In this document: positions 1 through 12,513 of the stretch, piece by piece | Layout: the number at the start of each line of letters is the position of its first letter | Position numbering within the stretch: position 1 is the stretch's first letter | Source of the DNA: Bryum argenteum | Taxonomy: Eukaryota > Streptophyta > Bryopsida > Bryales > Bryaceae | Direction: 5' to 3' | Assembly: GCA_037043015.1 (NCBI GenBank) | Contig: CM073325.1 | Location: 2,544,501 to 2,608,500 of the forward strand | DNA length: 64,000 bases | Position numbers and translations under genes: made by a program | Notes under the pieces: generated by a model | Told to the model about the DNA's origin: nothing | The model's input: the letters and a program-made list of their open reading frames with translations, nothing else | Database searches by the model: none

Positions 1-1359
1 CAACTTGTATTCCCTATATTTTGAGGGGACAAGGAAGTTCAAATAACCTTGAAGTTGACTATAATTTTTTTGGAACAAGTGTTCTTTTAGCAGAAATACC
101 TGCACTACTCATTAGTCCTACAGACTTCATAGTATCTAGTCAACAGCATTAAGGAAGCATCAAAGTACCAAAATCTCATCATTCCAATGAAGGTATGTAT
201 GTAACTGTTGCAATAAAATCGAGTTAAAAAAAAATAAAAAAATAAAAAATAAAATAAAAAATAAAATAAAATAAAATAATAATCTCCGAGAACGAGAATT
301 CTGACCCTAAAACCCTAAAACTGCTAGACTGCTAGTGATGCAGCTACTCGGAGTTGTCAGGTTTGTGGGTAAGCATTTCGTAACAAATGAGGACAAACGG
401 ATCATTTATTAGGGCACCCAGATACTTCATCTGCCGAACTCCACTGATTTCGTCTCGACGAATGGTACTCCAAAGCGACCAGTTAAAGGCTGATTCGAGA
501 TTCGAGAAGGTTGTGCTATTCAGAATTTTTTTCAGTAATAATTTTTTTGGTCAAGTGAAAATTAAAGTTGCCTGCATATTCTAAGAACATTCTCCAATAA
601 ACTGTAAGTACTTGAAGCTAAAACCCAAAATTGCTCCTAATTTAATATGTGGATGAACATATTTCATAGATACTTGAGAGAGGTTATTATTTTCCATATT
701 GACAGTTTTTAAATCTTCCTGTCAAGTAACCTAAATCCCACATTCCCCCTCCTCCAAAATTGCCCTTCTTCAATGTGAAGTGAGAATTACGAGTTGGTGA
801 GATAATTTGAGGAAGGTTATAAAACGTTGGAGTGTAGTGATTGTGGAGTTTGAGGAAGGGAAGGAGGTTCCTTGTCTCTCGTTACGTGTGACCAGTTCAG
901 GGAGGTCCTAAATTAAAGAGTATCAATGTCATCAACCTATTTGGTGGTGACACCACAAACTGATTCCATGACTTTATGCATTAGACTCTTGTGAGAGAGT
1001 AGGTGATATTATGGAGTTTAGTATGCATGTACCTCTCGTCAGCCATGCGGCGTGATTGCATGAGTTTTTAGACTTTTGCCAAGTGGCCTTTCAAAGCAGA
1101 CTGGAGTTCGTTCAAAACAGAACGTTTGCTGAGCTCACGTGCTGTGGCTGGAACAACAACGCTTGAACAAGGGCAGCTCGAGAGAATAAAGGATGAACGC
1201 ACTGAACGAATAAACTCTATTTTCATCCACGGAGGAAAGTTCCCTGCCTCTTGCTTCCTTCCTCTGTTTCCCATCCCCATAGAAAGGTCGAGGTCGACAT
1301 TCTCCTTGACGAGCTCTCTTTCCTGCATTGTGAATTCTGCAACTTCAGGACTAGGAGCA
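1..1359. other. Upstream flank and 5' leader of the 6PGDH gene
   Basis: No gene was recognised before the 6PGDH start. An A-rich simple repeat, (AAATA)n-like, lies at about 223-285. From 1126 the frame is open into the 6PGDH coding frame for 78 codons, but it begins at TTG and has no ATG before 1360, so I read 1126-1359 as 5' leader rather than a transit peptide. Confidence 0.6.
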
Positions 1360-3007
1360 ATGGCGTCAGATGGATTGTCTCGAATTGGTTTGGCCGGGCT
1401 GGCCGTTATGGGTCAGAACCTGGCGCTCAACATCGCTGAGAAGGGGTTCCCGATTTCTGTGTACAACCGATCCGCTAGCAAGGTCGACGAGACCGTAGAA
1501 CGGGCCAAGGAGGAGGGCAATTTGCCCGTCAAGGGCTTCAAGGATCCCGCCGAGTTTGTCCGCTCCATCCAGAAGCCGAGATGCATCATCATTCTGGTGA
1601 AAGCTGGGGCGCCCGTGGATCAAACCATTGAGCTTCTGTCCCAGTACATGGAGAAGGGCGATTGCATCATTGATGGAGGCAATGAATGGTACGAGAACAC
1701 GGAGCGAAGGGCGGAGACTGTGAAGGCGAAGGGTTTGTTGTACCTGGGCATGGGAGTGAGCGGAGGCGAGGAGGGTGCGCGCCACGGGCCGTCGATGATG
1801 CCTGGTGGAACCCTGGAAGCTTACAAGTACATCGAGGAAGTGGTGAAGAAAGTGGCCGCGCAGGTGGACGATGGCCCCTGTGTCACCTACGTCGGGCCCG
1901 GTGGGGCGGGAAACTTCGTCAAGATGGTGCACAATGGGATCGAGTATGGCGACATGGAGCTCATCGCGGAGGCCTACGATGTGCTGAAATCCGTCGGCGG
2001 ATTGTCGAACAAGGAGCTTCACGAGACGTTTTACGAGTGGAACAAGGGCGAGCTCGAGAGCTTTCTGGTTGAGATCACGGCCGATATCTTCTCCGTACCC
2101 GATGACAAGGGCGACGGGGAGCTTGTTGACAAGGTACTGGACAAGACGGGCATGAAGGGCACTGGAAAATGGACCGTCCAGCAGGCTGCCGAGCTCTCTA
2201 TTGCGGCTCCCACCATTGCGACCTCTTTGGACTTGCGTTACCTGTCAGGTTCGTACGCACTGCTACTTTCTCAAATGACTAATTAATTAACGCAGATTTA
2301 GTCCAGCCTGTTCGTCATCTAGATTTTTTTCCTCGTTCCCCTGCAATGCTGTCTCAATTGACAACGGAATTTATCATTCAGGCTTGAAAGAGGAACGAGT
2401 AGAGGCAGCCAAAGTGTACGAAAAATTGGGAGTGACGGACTTGATAGCGAAGCTGAATGTGGACAAAAAGGAGCTGATTGACAACGTCCGCAAGGCTCTG
2501 TATGCTTCGAAGATTTGCAGTTACGCGCAGGGCATGAACCTGATTCGTGCAAAGAGCATCGAGAAGGGATGGAATTTGGACCTGGGAGAGCTTGCTCGGA
2601 TCTGGAAGGGGGGTTGTATTATCCGCGCCAGATTCTTGGACCGCATCAAGCAAGCATACGATAGGAACCCTAAGCTAGCGAGCTTGTTGATTGACCCGGA
2701 ATTCGCGAAGGAGATGGTTGAGAGACAAGGCGCCTGGAGGAAAGTGGTTTCCTTGGCAATTGAGGTTGGCGTGAGTACCCCGGGAATGAGCGCTAGTCTT
2801 GCGTACTTCGACACCTACAGACGATCTCGCCTTCCTGCCAATCTCGTCCAAGCCCAGCGTGACTATTTCGGTTCTCATACGTACGAGCGTGTCGACGTGA
2901 AGGACTCCTTCCACACGGAGTGGTACAAGATAGCCAAGAAGCTGTTGGGCGACAGGGCTGCTGTCACAGGCGAGCTGACACTCGGATCCCACGAGCAAAA
3001 GGTGTAA
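1360..3007 (+). CDS. PGD: 6-phosphogluconate dehydrogenase, decarboxylating, cytosolic type
   Basis: This enzyme oxidises and decarboxylates 6-phosphogluconate to ribulose 5-phosphate with NADP+, the third step of the oxidative pentose phosphate pathway, and works as a dimer. Exons are 1360-2248 and 2382-3007, with a GT-AG intron at 2249-2381 splitting the Gly codon of YLSG; the product is 504 residues, a normal length. The N-terminal Rossmann fold has GLAGLAVMGQN at residues 10-20. The substrate loop IIDGGNEWYENTERR lies at 103-117. The catalytic Lys188 and His191-Asn192 sit in FVKMVHNGIEYGDM. The family signature DKTGMKGTGKW is at 261-271. The first in-frame ATG is at 1360. There is no clear transit peptide and no C-terminal SKL, so I infer a cytosolic enzyme. 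It converges on the minus-strand CCDC13-like gene about 630 bp away. Confidence 0.97.
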
Positions 3008-3634
3008 GAATGTCAAGTAAGAAGGTTACGACAGAGTTGTCAATTACTGCTATTCGGGCGAATAGAGTTTGTAATTAACTGGTTCTTAGCCTAACCAGGG
3101 TCAGAATAAGTTCCGTGGCTAAGAATTGATGAGGCAGTTGCACATAATAAAATACATTGTACCTACTTTCGGTATTTTTGCATTACGGTTTCTTACTCCC
3201 AGTGTTATGCCGTTCACTTGAAATCATTCAAGTAGTTACTTGCTTCACCTCTAGGTTGTTGATTGAGTCGATCCAACATTGCCTAGGCGGGATCGAGAAA
3301 TCAGAAACCGTACACAATAATCCGTCATTAGCTTCCCTCCCTTCGCACTCTGACGATCGCCTGTCCAGCTCGTTAGTTCCATCCTCCAGTCGTTTTTTTC
3401 TGGTCATGGACCTAGAGCCTTCCAGGGTCGTGATGATTTCATTGCGGACGCGGTTGTCTGCAAAGTCGCTACCGCGAAGGCAACCAGAATCATCTGAAAC
3501 GTGGCTATGCCTGATTGGTTTTATTGTGGATGTACAGTCTGGTGCGGCAAATTGAGGTAATTGTGTTTCCCTTCTGGGTAGTGATCACTGTGATGTAAGC
3601 GCTGCTCCTCATTGTGCGGGTTGTCGATGTGCAC

Positions 3635-6600
3635 TTAATCAAACTGCTCCAGCAGAGCCTCTAGGAAGTAAGGAGGATCCTTAGTCCCATCGTCATTAGG
3701 GTCATGCTCTTCCTCTGGAGCGAATTTTGTTTCCGAGTTATGTGACTCTTGATATAACGCAGATGTGCACCAATCTGCACATCAATAACAACACTTGATT
3801 TGAGCCCTAGCTTTTATCACTCGACAGGTTTGTGTCTGGTGGACCTTCTTAAATCGAATATCTACTGAGTTGGAAGACTTTGACTGACTACTGTATTGTA
3901 GTACAAGCATGCACTGAAATTGTTTCCCGTAGTTAGTCTTCATGTAGGATCGATGACTTATTATCAGGATGAACATACCACCGCAACTGGGATCCTCGAC
4001 GGTATCCTGGAATGTTTGAATGATTTCTCCTTGACATTTCAGAGTCATTTCCTGCAAGTAAGATTAGGCTTTTTAATGGGAAGTGCTGGTTGAGAACATC
4101 ATGCCATATTTTGTGGTGTTTCAGTATCCTAATTCTCTCCAGTATTTTAGGAGGGAATGGCTAAGCTACATACTTGTGCTGTTCAATATCTAATATTGTT
4201 ATACGTATACATGATTAGATTTGACCTGTTCGTGACACTGGCTTTTCAATTCATGGAAAGAAGCTGCAAGTTTGTGGCAACGAGCATGATGATCCAATTG
4301 CAGTGGTCCTCCAGGTTTAGGAAACGGCGGTCCATTCGCCTGCCCCACACAAATAAATTTAGTAGACAAGTAAGGAATCGTGAAGGTATAACTAGGTCAA
4401 TAGCAGTAATGAATGACATTTATTACAGCACCTTGCACCTCTATGTTGACGAGACATTGATTCGGTGTTGCATTTTGTTCTTGATAACATTTCTTTTGGA
4501 ATTGCGAAGATCTGAAGAAGAGAAAAAGTACCTGTCTTGCAGCCGCAAGCTCAATCGTAAGAGCCTGAATGAGCAGGTCGTCGTTGATGCTTTTGTTCAG
4601 CAGTATCTGTAGTTTTTCCTTGCACCTTTTCACCTGCTCCACGGTGAAATGGACATGCAAGCCATTAGGAGTGCTGTGAATGGAACTGCTATCCGCAAAT
4701 TATGTTATAATGTCAACAGTATATGATATGTATTGGAGCAAATCGATACAAGGGAAGGTCAAGAATGACAATGACGGAATCATGTACCTCTTTCTCCAGG
4801 ATATTTCGACGTGCTATTACTCCATCAAGCCTTTTCTTTTGCATGCCCCATGAAGCTCGAAGCGTCTGTTAAAGAGGAACTAATTTTTACAACTTATCGG
4901 GTGGACTAGAGAATACCACAAATGTATGATGTTTTGAAAGGAAAACAAGTATGGATAATCAATAATGATCTGGCATACCAGAAAGTCGTGAATGAGCTTG
5001 TCATATTGTAGGCGTCTTTCGCCTTCCATTCTCTCTAGTTCATTTCGGTGCAGAATTTCAACAGTACGACGCTCATCATTCTGTATTGTGTTGTACCCTT
5101 CTATTGGAGCAGGCTGTAAAGCTGCCACCTGAGCCCTTAGCTCCTTGACCTTGTCCTGCAGCCAGCGCGTAAGCATTCGAGATCAACAAATAACTCGCAG
5201 TTGTTATGCATTTATGAAGGCCATCAGCACACCGTAGGTCTTATCCATCGAGGACAAGTTTCAACGATGCTCAAGAGGTATCAGCTTTCAGTCAATTCTG
5301 TTTGTATTAAAAATCAAGAGCTGAAAGTAGGAAACGAACCCTCAATTTAGAAATCTGCTCGCTTCGACCCACCCAACCTGTGCCTTCCTCCAAGACCTGC
5401 CAAAGTTGTTTGTAAACTAGAATGTAATTTATGCAGAAATATTATCCCATATGAACTAGTTCTGAGATTGCAGAAATGAAGAAACAGGTCTGATATGAAA
5501 TCAACAGTTGTTCATTAATAGATTACTGCTCAAGGGACCGAAGGCAACAGTAGATAGTATACATAATCAGAATAGCCTACTCGATTGTGTTCTTACTCTC
5601 TATTAAAAAGTCAGGGATCACCTTCGCTATGGGGATGTGCTCTCCAACTTCCCGTTGAAGGACAAAATGCAGTTTCTGAATCTGCTTTTCTAATATAGAC
5701 TCGCTTGCTTGAACGATTTCAAGTTTCTTATTCGCCTGATCTGCCCATCATGCACCTTACCTTCAATAACATAAAGTTCTGAAATTCTTTTAGAGCTAAA
5801 AAATCTCTAGGAAGCATGGCTTGGCATGGCTGAAAATCTGCTGCAGTAGATTATTGATAATCGACCTGATGAATTATCCTCGTTATCATGAAAGTTCGAT
5901 TATTTTTTGGACGGAAATAATTTAGATTTCGATTAAATTAAATTAATGAACGAAATTATAACCAGGTAATTTACCAGGTTCCTACAACATACTTTTCTCA
6001 TCTCACCCTGTGAAACTTGTCCACCCAGTATTCAAGGCCTTGTCGTATCGAACTGTCGTCAGGCTTTGCTTTCTGAGCATTTAACAGCTGCACACTACGA
6101 ACATTCCACAATGTAAGACGCATAGCATGAGCAGGTGAGCCACTCTCTACACAATGTTGCGCATGTGACTAATACTTGGGATCATATCGAGAGATGGACG
6201 AGTGGACCGATTCTATACCTCTTGTTGAATTACTGCCATAGCCTTCTTCGTATTATTATTCCGTGTTCTTTCCCTTTCTAGCTGCATGTTCAGCAATCGG
6301 TTCTGCATAGCCGGTACACAACCAAGATGAATGAGCACGTATCATAATTGTATTTCTTAAGAAGATTTCATTCAACTTTTTAACATTTATGTACGAAGCT
6401 TCTTGATTAAGAAATGAACAGCCAAAGTAAAAAGTTTAACTCAAACTTCAAGCACGAACCTTCTTGAACAGATCGAGAATCTTCGATTCTCGAAGGTCAC
6501 CTTCACCGCTACCGATGATGGCCAGTACCTCCCTGCATTCGCACGAATTTTTGTTTCAGTGTACTGTGGTTACTAAAGTAGATTAAGCTGGACTGTGTTT

Positions 6601-7396
6601 TTTCGGTCTGGTTACGGTCTTCCATGAACCATCCAAATATGCTCCCTCCAAGTTTAGTCCACAACTGTATGTTTAATGTTCCCTCCACGGGTTTGTAGCC
6701 AGAACAAGTGCTAGAGCTAGAATCCTGCGACCTAAGTATTCCAATAATATGATGCGACAATAATACCTCAATCTTTGAATCTCCTCAGCTTGTTCTTGAC
6801 ATTTTGCTTCTAAGTCAACGGGCTCCTGCGACCATAAAACCTGTAAGCTCTTGATCCACACGATAAGTAAACTCTGTAGCCGTTGGCAATATGCCTTCTC
6901 AACTTACAGAAGTCTCTCTAACTTCAAGACTCTCCAGTTACCTCATTGATCAAGAAGTACGACAGACGGATTTACAACGATCGCTCTGAGGCGTTTGTTG
7001 CTGCTTTGGCATCTTTCTCTACAGTATGTTGGACTACGCGGATGCAGATGCGGCAACAAAACCGAGAACAAAAAAACCTGGAACTGGTTTGGGAAACTTT
7101 GAAGCCAAAAAATTTCAGGTGGTTCACTATGGCGTTAATTTTCCAATTCGATAGTGCCGGACATGTGGATCTCACTTATTATTTAAGATTTCGGATAACT
7201 GGAAAATTGACGAAGGTGGCGTAGTGTATGTCTCTCCGCAATTTGGACTTGACAAATACAAGAATTCCCTCTCAAAACAAACTACAGAATGTTAAAGAAT
7301 CATCTTCTGTAAGCTTCGCATGTAATTGTTAAGGTGAACACAGAAAGGGCAAGGGAGATGGATGACCTCGCCCGGTGCCGGTGGCGGTTTAGCCAT
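3635..7396 (-). CDS. CCDC13-like coiled-coil ciliary protein (multi-exon)
   Basis: CCDC13 proteins are coiled-coil components of centriolar satellites needed for cilium assembly. I assembled exons by eye, all GT-AG with consistent phase, 5' to 3': 7396-7367 (MAKPPPAPGE, tentative start), 6825-6767, 6532-6460, 6302-6219, 6087-6007, 5735-5622, 5396-5340, 5155-4979, 4865-4788, 4633-4532, 4339-4226, 4051-3979 and 3747-3635, ending at TAA 3637-3635. The exons give a heptad-rich, charged protein of about 380 residues. Recalled matches to animal CCDC13, in the same order: ILDLFKKNRLL, LQREVGE, GTGWVGRSEQISKLR, DKVKELRAQ, RRNILEKEVKRCKEKLQ and DDLLIQAL. The C-terminus is acidic (EEEHDPNDD). The link between the first exon and 6825 is unresolved, so one N-terminal exon is probably missing. 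The protein is shorter than animal CCDC13 (about 700 residues). A different coiled-coil family is possible. Confidence 0.7.
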
Positions 7397-9850
7397 GGCG
7401 AGTCTTGTTACAGCTTAATTATCAGTCTGAAGTCCCCACACAACACGTGAAGAAGCGGGGGCAGCTTCAAGTCATATTTAAACACATCAATCTATCGCGA
7501 ATACCGAAAGTTCTCAAGACCAGACGCATTTCTTCAATCGACCTTGAAAAAAGTCCAAGTGCTCCAAATTCATCGTTATGGTCCACCAGTGCTCTTCTCC
7601 TGAGATTTTCTCGCGGGAATCCAAAAATCGCACTTCCGAGCCACAATCAAATCAGTGGTTCGCGTAATCGAGAGCATCTCCCTCACGTCGTTCCTTATAC
7701 TCCCGGCTTTACAAATCTCATCGATTTTCTTAACCCTAGAACGTCGGAGCCCATAACCGTGGCCTGAACTTTGATATGCCTTACTCTGAATCCTCCATTT
7801 CGCCACTTTACCTGAAAGTAAAATATTTTATTTTATTTTTCGTAGATGTGATCACATGCTTTTCATATGCTGTAAAAATTTCAGATTTTTTTGGGAAGAT
7901 TTGAAATTCAAGTGAATTTTCAAAGAAAAACCAAAAATAATTCATATCAAATACAAATCACTTTCAAAAAATCTGAAATTTTTAGAATAAGGGGACATTG
8001 TAGTGAAGAATAGCATGGTGTAATCCTTGGTTTCGTGTCATGCTATATTTGAAAATTGAGAAAGAGACCCTATAGGCATGTAAACTTAAGGTGTCAGTAA
8101 ATCACTAGATATTAGGAATTTCTTGAAATTCTAACTTGGAGTAGAAACAAGACTTGGTAAGATTCATTTTATGAATTGAGCTTGAACTCAAAAGAGATCA
8201 TTTAGTTGCCTAAATTTGAGACTTAATAAAAGTAGGAAAAAGTTGCAGAAATGCACTGTGTGGTGATTTGTTTTTAACCATTCTTTCAACTTTCATACCA
8301 CATGTGATCTTAGGAAATACCTTAAATGACCTCAAATGAATTCCATGATATGCTATTATCATTCATAAATCCAATTACAAAAATCATGAATGAAATTCAT
8401 CCCGCAATAATAGGTTACAGTGAAAATGTTCTGTTCATCGGACATAAAATGGCCGCTTCGACGTTCCAGGGTTAATGTGCAATAAGGGAATGGAAGTGAA
8501 AACTTGAACATTGACAAAACATAATTACACACAGTTTCAATCAGCGTCTTGAGAATCAATGTACTAATCGAACTTCAGATTGAAAGAGCGGGGAGAAGAG
8601 GCAGATTAGAGGTCAAGTTCGGCTGAAGGCGCAGGCCATGGGCATGACAAGCCGTGTGCGTTCAACCGTCGGATGAGGAATTTGACGGTTAGATTGTCAG
8701 TCAACTGACTCTTCTCCGCATTCAGCGGAAAACTGCGATTCAGCGGAACTCCGTATTGCATACGGTGAAATATGGCATACGACTGTGATGTATAAACTAC
8801 AGGTATGCAATACAACCCAATTTTCTTTTTAAAGCAATTAACATCCGAGAGTACTTTCTTCTTCAAATGTAGGAGCGGCGTATTTCGCATAGTTACTAGT
8901 TTTTGATAGAGCCCTAATTGGCTCAATATTTCTAAGAGCTCATTTCGTAACACATTGTCGCAAGTTCCCTTTGAAGAATATTATTGCCAACTTTGTTAAA
9001 GCTTTTCATGCCTAATTGCGCATGTTCTTAGTCTTATTTGTTTTGTCACTAAGTCTTTTATTCAAATTTAATATAGTGAAAGGGAGACTCTTCTCATTCC
9101 ATCAGGTGCAAATACAAGTAGACAATTTCAAAAGATTACTATTCTACCTGTTTGTGATTTATTTTCCAATAGTGAGCACAATTTTGATCCTTGGTGATCC
9201 TTGTATATCAATCCTTTTATCAAAAGTGAAATATCATAGCCCTTAAGAACCAATTGACTTCAAGTATGCAATCCTATACAAAGTAGCCGATTGATTTTGA
9301 AATATAGAGGATTTGTAAGAAATTGACCCTACCATCATTTCTGAATGGTGGTATATGTTGATAAACTAGAGAAGAACCTTGTGAAGAGAAAGCATGTCTA
9401 TGCTCCTAAAATTTTGCCCAGTTCCGGATCTTATCATAGAAAGAGAGAAGAGAGGCTGTGCTCCGATATTTATCATTAAAAATCTATCACTGAAATCCAA
9501 CTGTGGAAGTAATCATTGCGCAGAGAGGCTAGATTTCTCCCATTTCCGGCATTTAATGTGGCAAAACATACAATCACTCAATTCATAGAAGTACTCATTT
9601 CTGAGAAGCATGTCTGTGTTGATGCTACAGATTCAGCAGATTTTCGTGCAGGATGTGAAGTTTTGGGTATTATGAAGACCATCCTTGTCAACATCATGAG
9701 ACGATGGCCAGCAGGAGGCGATCGTCTCTCCATTTACGAGGATATAACACACTTCCCCAGGCATTCTTAAGACATGCTGCTTGCAAGAGAGCATGCAGGA
9801 ACAAGAGAGCAGGAAGAAACGATTGATCTGTGTGGCAGTTGCGGGAAAGA
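7397..9850. other. Gene-poor stretch between CCDC13-like gene and BTB gene 1
   Basis: AT-rich DNA with no recognised gene. It holds an inverted repeat (listed separately). The last ~250 bp before 9851 resemble the DNA upstream of the broken BTB copy at about 56995-57200, for example the shared run around CTCATTTCTGA, so it is probably BTB leader or promoter. A 115-codon minus-strand open stretch (8953-8606) matches nothing I know. Confidence 0.5.
7873..7984. repeat. Small foldback repeat with 20-bp perfect inverted ends
   Basis: TAAAAATTTCAGATTTTTT at about 7873-7891 is matched by its reverse complement at 7965-7984, around a ~70-bp AT-rich middle. It could be a remnant of a small inverted-repeat transposon or a hairpin. 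No clear target duplication was seen. Confidence 0.5.
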
Positions 9851-11203
9851 ATGACGTCCGAAGTCGTTGATGAAGGGGCCGACAGCTTCAGGGTAACCAT
9901 CATCTTGGTGCCGAAGGACGAAGCTTTGCTCTCGAAGAAGAAGTTGAAGCGGACCCCGCAGTCCGACTCCGAGGCAGTGAAGGCAGACGAAGACAAGATG
10001 GTTGTCATAGAGGCGAGTAGGCTGCGCAAGTGCAGCAACTACTTCGCCACTTGCATGAGCGGCAGATGGGCGAACGACGTGGTGTTTCATCTGGAGCTTC
10101 AAACACAACCTCGCTACTACCACGACTGCTTCGACCGCATGATCTTGAGTCCCTTCCTGAAACCCATTCTAACCATCACTCACGGCCTAGAGCTCTTCAA
10201 AGTTGCCTCCCAGATCGAGTATCACGCCCTCATGGACATTTGCGAGAAGTTTCTTGCCGCTGCCCCGTGGTCGAATGCAGAGGAAGATGAGCTCCGTTCA
10301 CTTTGTGCTCTGGGTGAGTTTCCTTCCGACTCCGACTTGGTTGTACGCTTGCGTTTCCCCTTGACGAAGAAAGCAAGGCAGGCTGAAACCCAATCCCTGA
10401 TACAAAGGACTCTCAGCCGCTACTTGAAGAATGCCCTTGACTCAGACCGCTACATACTCGAGCTGGCAGGGCCCAAGAGAACATTCGCAGAGGCGTTTCA
10501 CGCGCTTTGTAAAGGAAGCACTAGCCAAGTGGGGCACGATGCCCTGGTGTTTGCACTCGACATGATTACCAAAGAGCTGAGGAAGATTCTGGTGGCTTTC
10601 GGAGACAGCTCGAGTATTGGAGGCTGGGAGAGTTCCTATGTCATTTTGACTGGAGGTATGCTTCGATTCTGTTGGATGTTTCAGTTGCTGCGTGAAGCGA
10701 ATGCAGCGCAGGTCGTGGCGGAGCTTCTGTTTAAGCACGACGAAGTCTCGTACGTTGTGATGTCCACAATCAATTCCAACGTCACCGCTTCTCCGGATGC
10801 CGCGCACCAGTGGGCGAAGATGATCTACTGCATCTTTCAAGACATCCTCGGTGGGCGCGTGTTCCTGAAATCTTCAGAGCGCATGACATTGTTCCTGACA
10901 TGGAGTTGGGTTCTTGAGATTATCGATTACTTAGCACCTGGTGATCCGCCCGTCTCTGAACTGGTCGCCAGTATCGTCATGAGCTTTCCGCAGCTACAGC
11001 AGGAGGAGATTTTTTTCAACTGGGAGCAGAATGACGATCATTACACTTTACCAAACGCTCATGCAATGTGGTTCACGTCCATGGTGCGTCATGACGGCGA
11101 TGTGGCAAACCTCAAGAGCACATCTTCCGCAACTCTAAAAACAATGGAAGAGAAAGTTGACCTTCCGAAGGTAGCAGCTCGGAGCGGTTGGGACATGTTG
11201 TGA
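9851..11203 (+). CDS. BTB/POZ-domain protein, At1g63850/At2g13690 type (paralogue 1)
   Basis: An intronless 450-residue protein. BTB/POZ proteins of this plant group are thought to act as dimeric adaptors, often for CUL3 ubiquitin ligases; no substrate can be inferred. The BTB fold covers roughly residues 10-125 (DSFRVTIILV, then YFATCMSGRW and VFHLELQ). It is followed by a BACK-like helical stretch with the family motif CEKFLAAAPWS and the run SDSDLVVRLRFP. A basic patch (KKKLKR) interrupts the first part. I start at ATG 9851 because the open frame before it begins with GTG and this ATG aligns with an internal ATG of paralogue 2 and the start of the broken copy. Compared with paralogue 2 it lacks about 14 residues in the middle and keeps a full C-terminus ending SGWDML. 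Confidence 0.85.
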   Translation: MTSEVVDEGADSFRVTIILVPKDEALLSKKKLKRTPQSDSEAVKADEDKMVVIEASRLRKCSNYFATCMSGRWANDVVFHLELQTQPRYYHDCFDRMILSPFLKPILTITHGLELFKVASQIEYHALMDICEKFLAAAPWSNAEEDELRSLCALGEFPSDSDLVVRLRFPLTKKARQAETQSLIQRTLSRYLKNALDSDRYILELAGPKRTFAEAFHALCKGSTSQVGHDALVFALDMITKELRKILVAFGDSSSIGGWESSYVILTGGMLRFCWMFQLLREANAAQVVAELLFKHDEVSYVVMSTINSNVTASPDAAHQWAKMIYCIFQDILGGRVFLKSSERMTLFLTWSWVLEIIDYLAPGDPPVSELVASIVMSFPQLQQEEIFFNWEQNDDHYTLPNAHAMWFTSMVRHDGDVANLKSTSSATLKTMEEKVDLPKVAARSGWDML

Positions 11204-12513
11204 GGATTGCAGTTCTTTATGTTCGAGCTTTGATACTTCCGAAGTTTCTTTTAATACTGAAAAGCATAACTGTAATTGGAACTACATATATATAACCTAC
11301 TCAGAACTTACATACAAAATAATCAGAAATGTGTCCTGGAGTTTGTCGAATTATACATAAATTTTGTGCTCGCATACAAATCAGAAATCTGTTTCCTGTC
11401 CTTGGTTGTGTTTGGAGTTCGTTGATTTGTACATAGTTACGTTTTTGTGTGCAAGGTCTCATTTTCACTTTGTGAGCCATGCTTACCGCATTGAAGATCT
11501 ATCATTACCGATTGCAAATCTATCACTACTCCGGATGCGGTAACCATGGCTCACTGAGGGAAGCTACCGTCGAGGATCACACGTTGAAGTGGTGGAGACA
11601 CCTTCTCGAGTGCTGTCGCAGTTTCTCGTCTTTGGCTTTCAAGAACTTCCGGATCCTTTTGAGAAAACTCAGAAACTCCGATTTAAGAAGACTACGGAAC
11701 CTTGAAACATACGAATCATGTAATTTTGCTTTGTGTTAGAACTTGGTTTTGTAAGGAATTTACCTGATCATACATAAATCATGTGAGCAGAATATCACTG
11801 GTGAAAAATTCCTGACCGAGTATGGACGCCTCTAGATTGCGACGCGTACGCGTAGCGAGGATTGCATCACTACCATCGGGATGTGACGGAAATCCACTGG
11901 TACGCGAGCTCCTTCATCAGATTGCTCGAAACGAGACCATGAAACCCGTCATAAAAGGATGATCCTTAAGTATCCTACTAAGGCGCGGAACCGATTGTTT
12001 GCGATTGCAAAAGGATTTGCGGTTGGTCACCATGAAGCAATTAATAAATAGCGTGCAAAAACACAAGAATTTGCAGGAGAATTGAGCTAGCTAGCCACAG
12101 AACAAACTATCGCCTGATCAAAATCAGCGCGTACAAGTCTCTTTTTAAGTTTGTAAGCTTGTGAACTGGACATTTTGTACTGTGCTAGCTACAATCTTTA
12201 GGACCTTACCACGCCGATACCAAAACCTTATCACGCCCAAATCAGAATCTGCTCATGAGTACAACGACAAAACTGTGATCTCAAGAGCAACACCGTCCTG
12301 TACAGTACATGAAAAATCAGTGAAGTGCATGAATGAGGATAACAAAATCGTTTCCTGTGTCTTCATCTCCTTGTTTAGAATTTGGACGGTCCTGAAATCT
12401 TGTTCAGAATTTTCAAATTAATTAGTCTACCGCTTACAAAGGCTTTCATTGAGATGTATTCATTTGAAGTACCATTTTCTGCAAACAAAAATATCTTTTC
12501 TATCTTGGGTAAA
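11204..12513. other. 3' flank of BTB gene 1, no gene recognised
   Basis: Contains the hairpin at 11473-11553 and unremarkable AT-rich DNA. Open stretches of 86 codons at 11479 and 12161 show no recognisable domain and are not called. Confidence 0.5.
11473..11553. repeat. Hairpin with 19-bp arms downstream of BTB gene 1
   Basis: TGAGCCATGCTTACCGCAT at 11473-11491 pairs with its inverse at 11535-11553 with one mismatch. The 43-base loop contains a short direct repeat (ATCTATCA twice). It lies 270 bp after the BTB stop codon. It could be a foldback transposon relic, a transcript hairpin, or a small-RNA precursor. Confidence 0.55.

Noticed and set aside
301-335. Telomere-like CCCTAAAACCCTAAAA
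   Set aside because: Only two imperfect units, not an interstitial telomeric array.
1126-1359. 78-codon in-frame extension of 6PGDH as a transit peptide
   Set aside because: It opens with TTG, has no ATG, and the family N-terminus aligns from 1360.
1366-2022. Long minus-strand open frame opposite 6PGDH
   Set aside because: Shadow of GC-rich coding DNA; no domain.
9830-9850. Earlier start for BTB gene 1
   Set aside because: The frame there begins with GTG; ATG 9851 aligns with conserved ATGs in both other copies.
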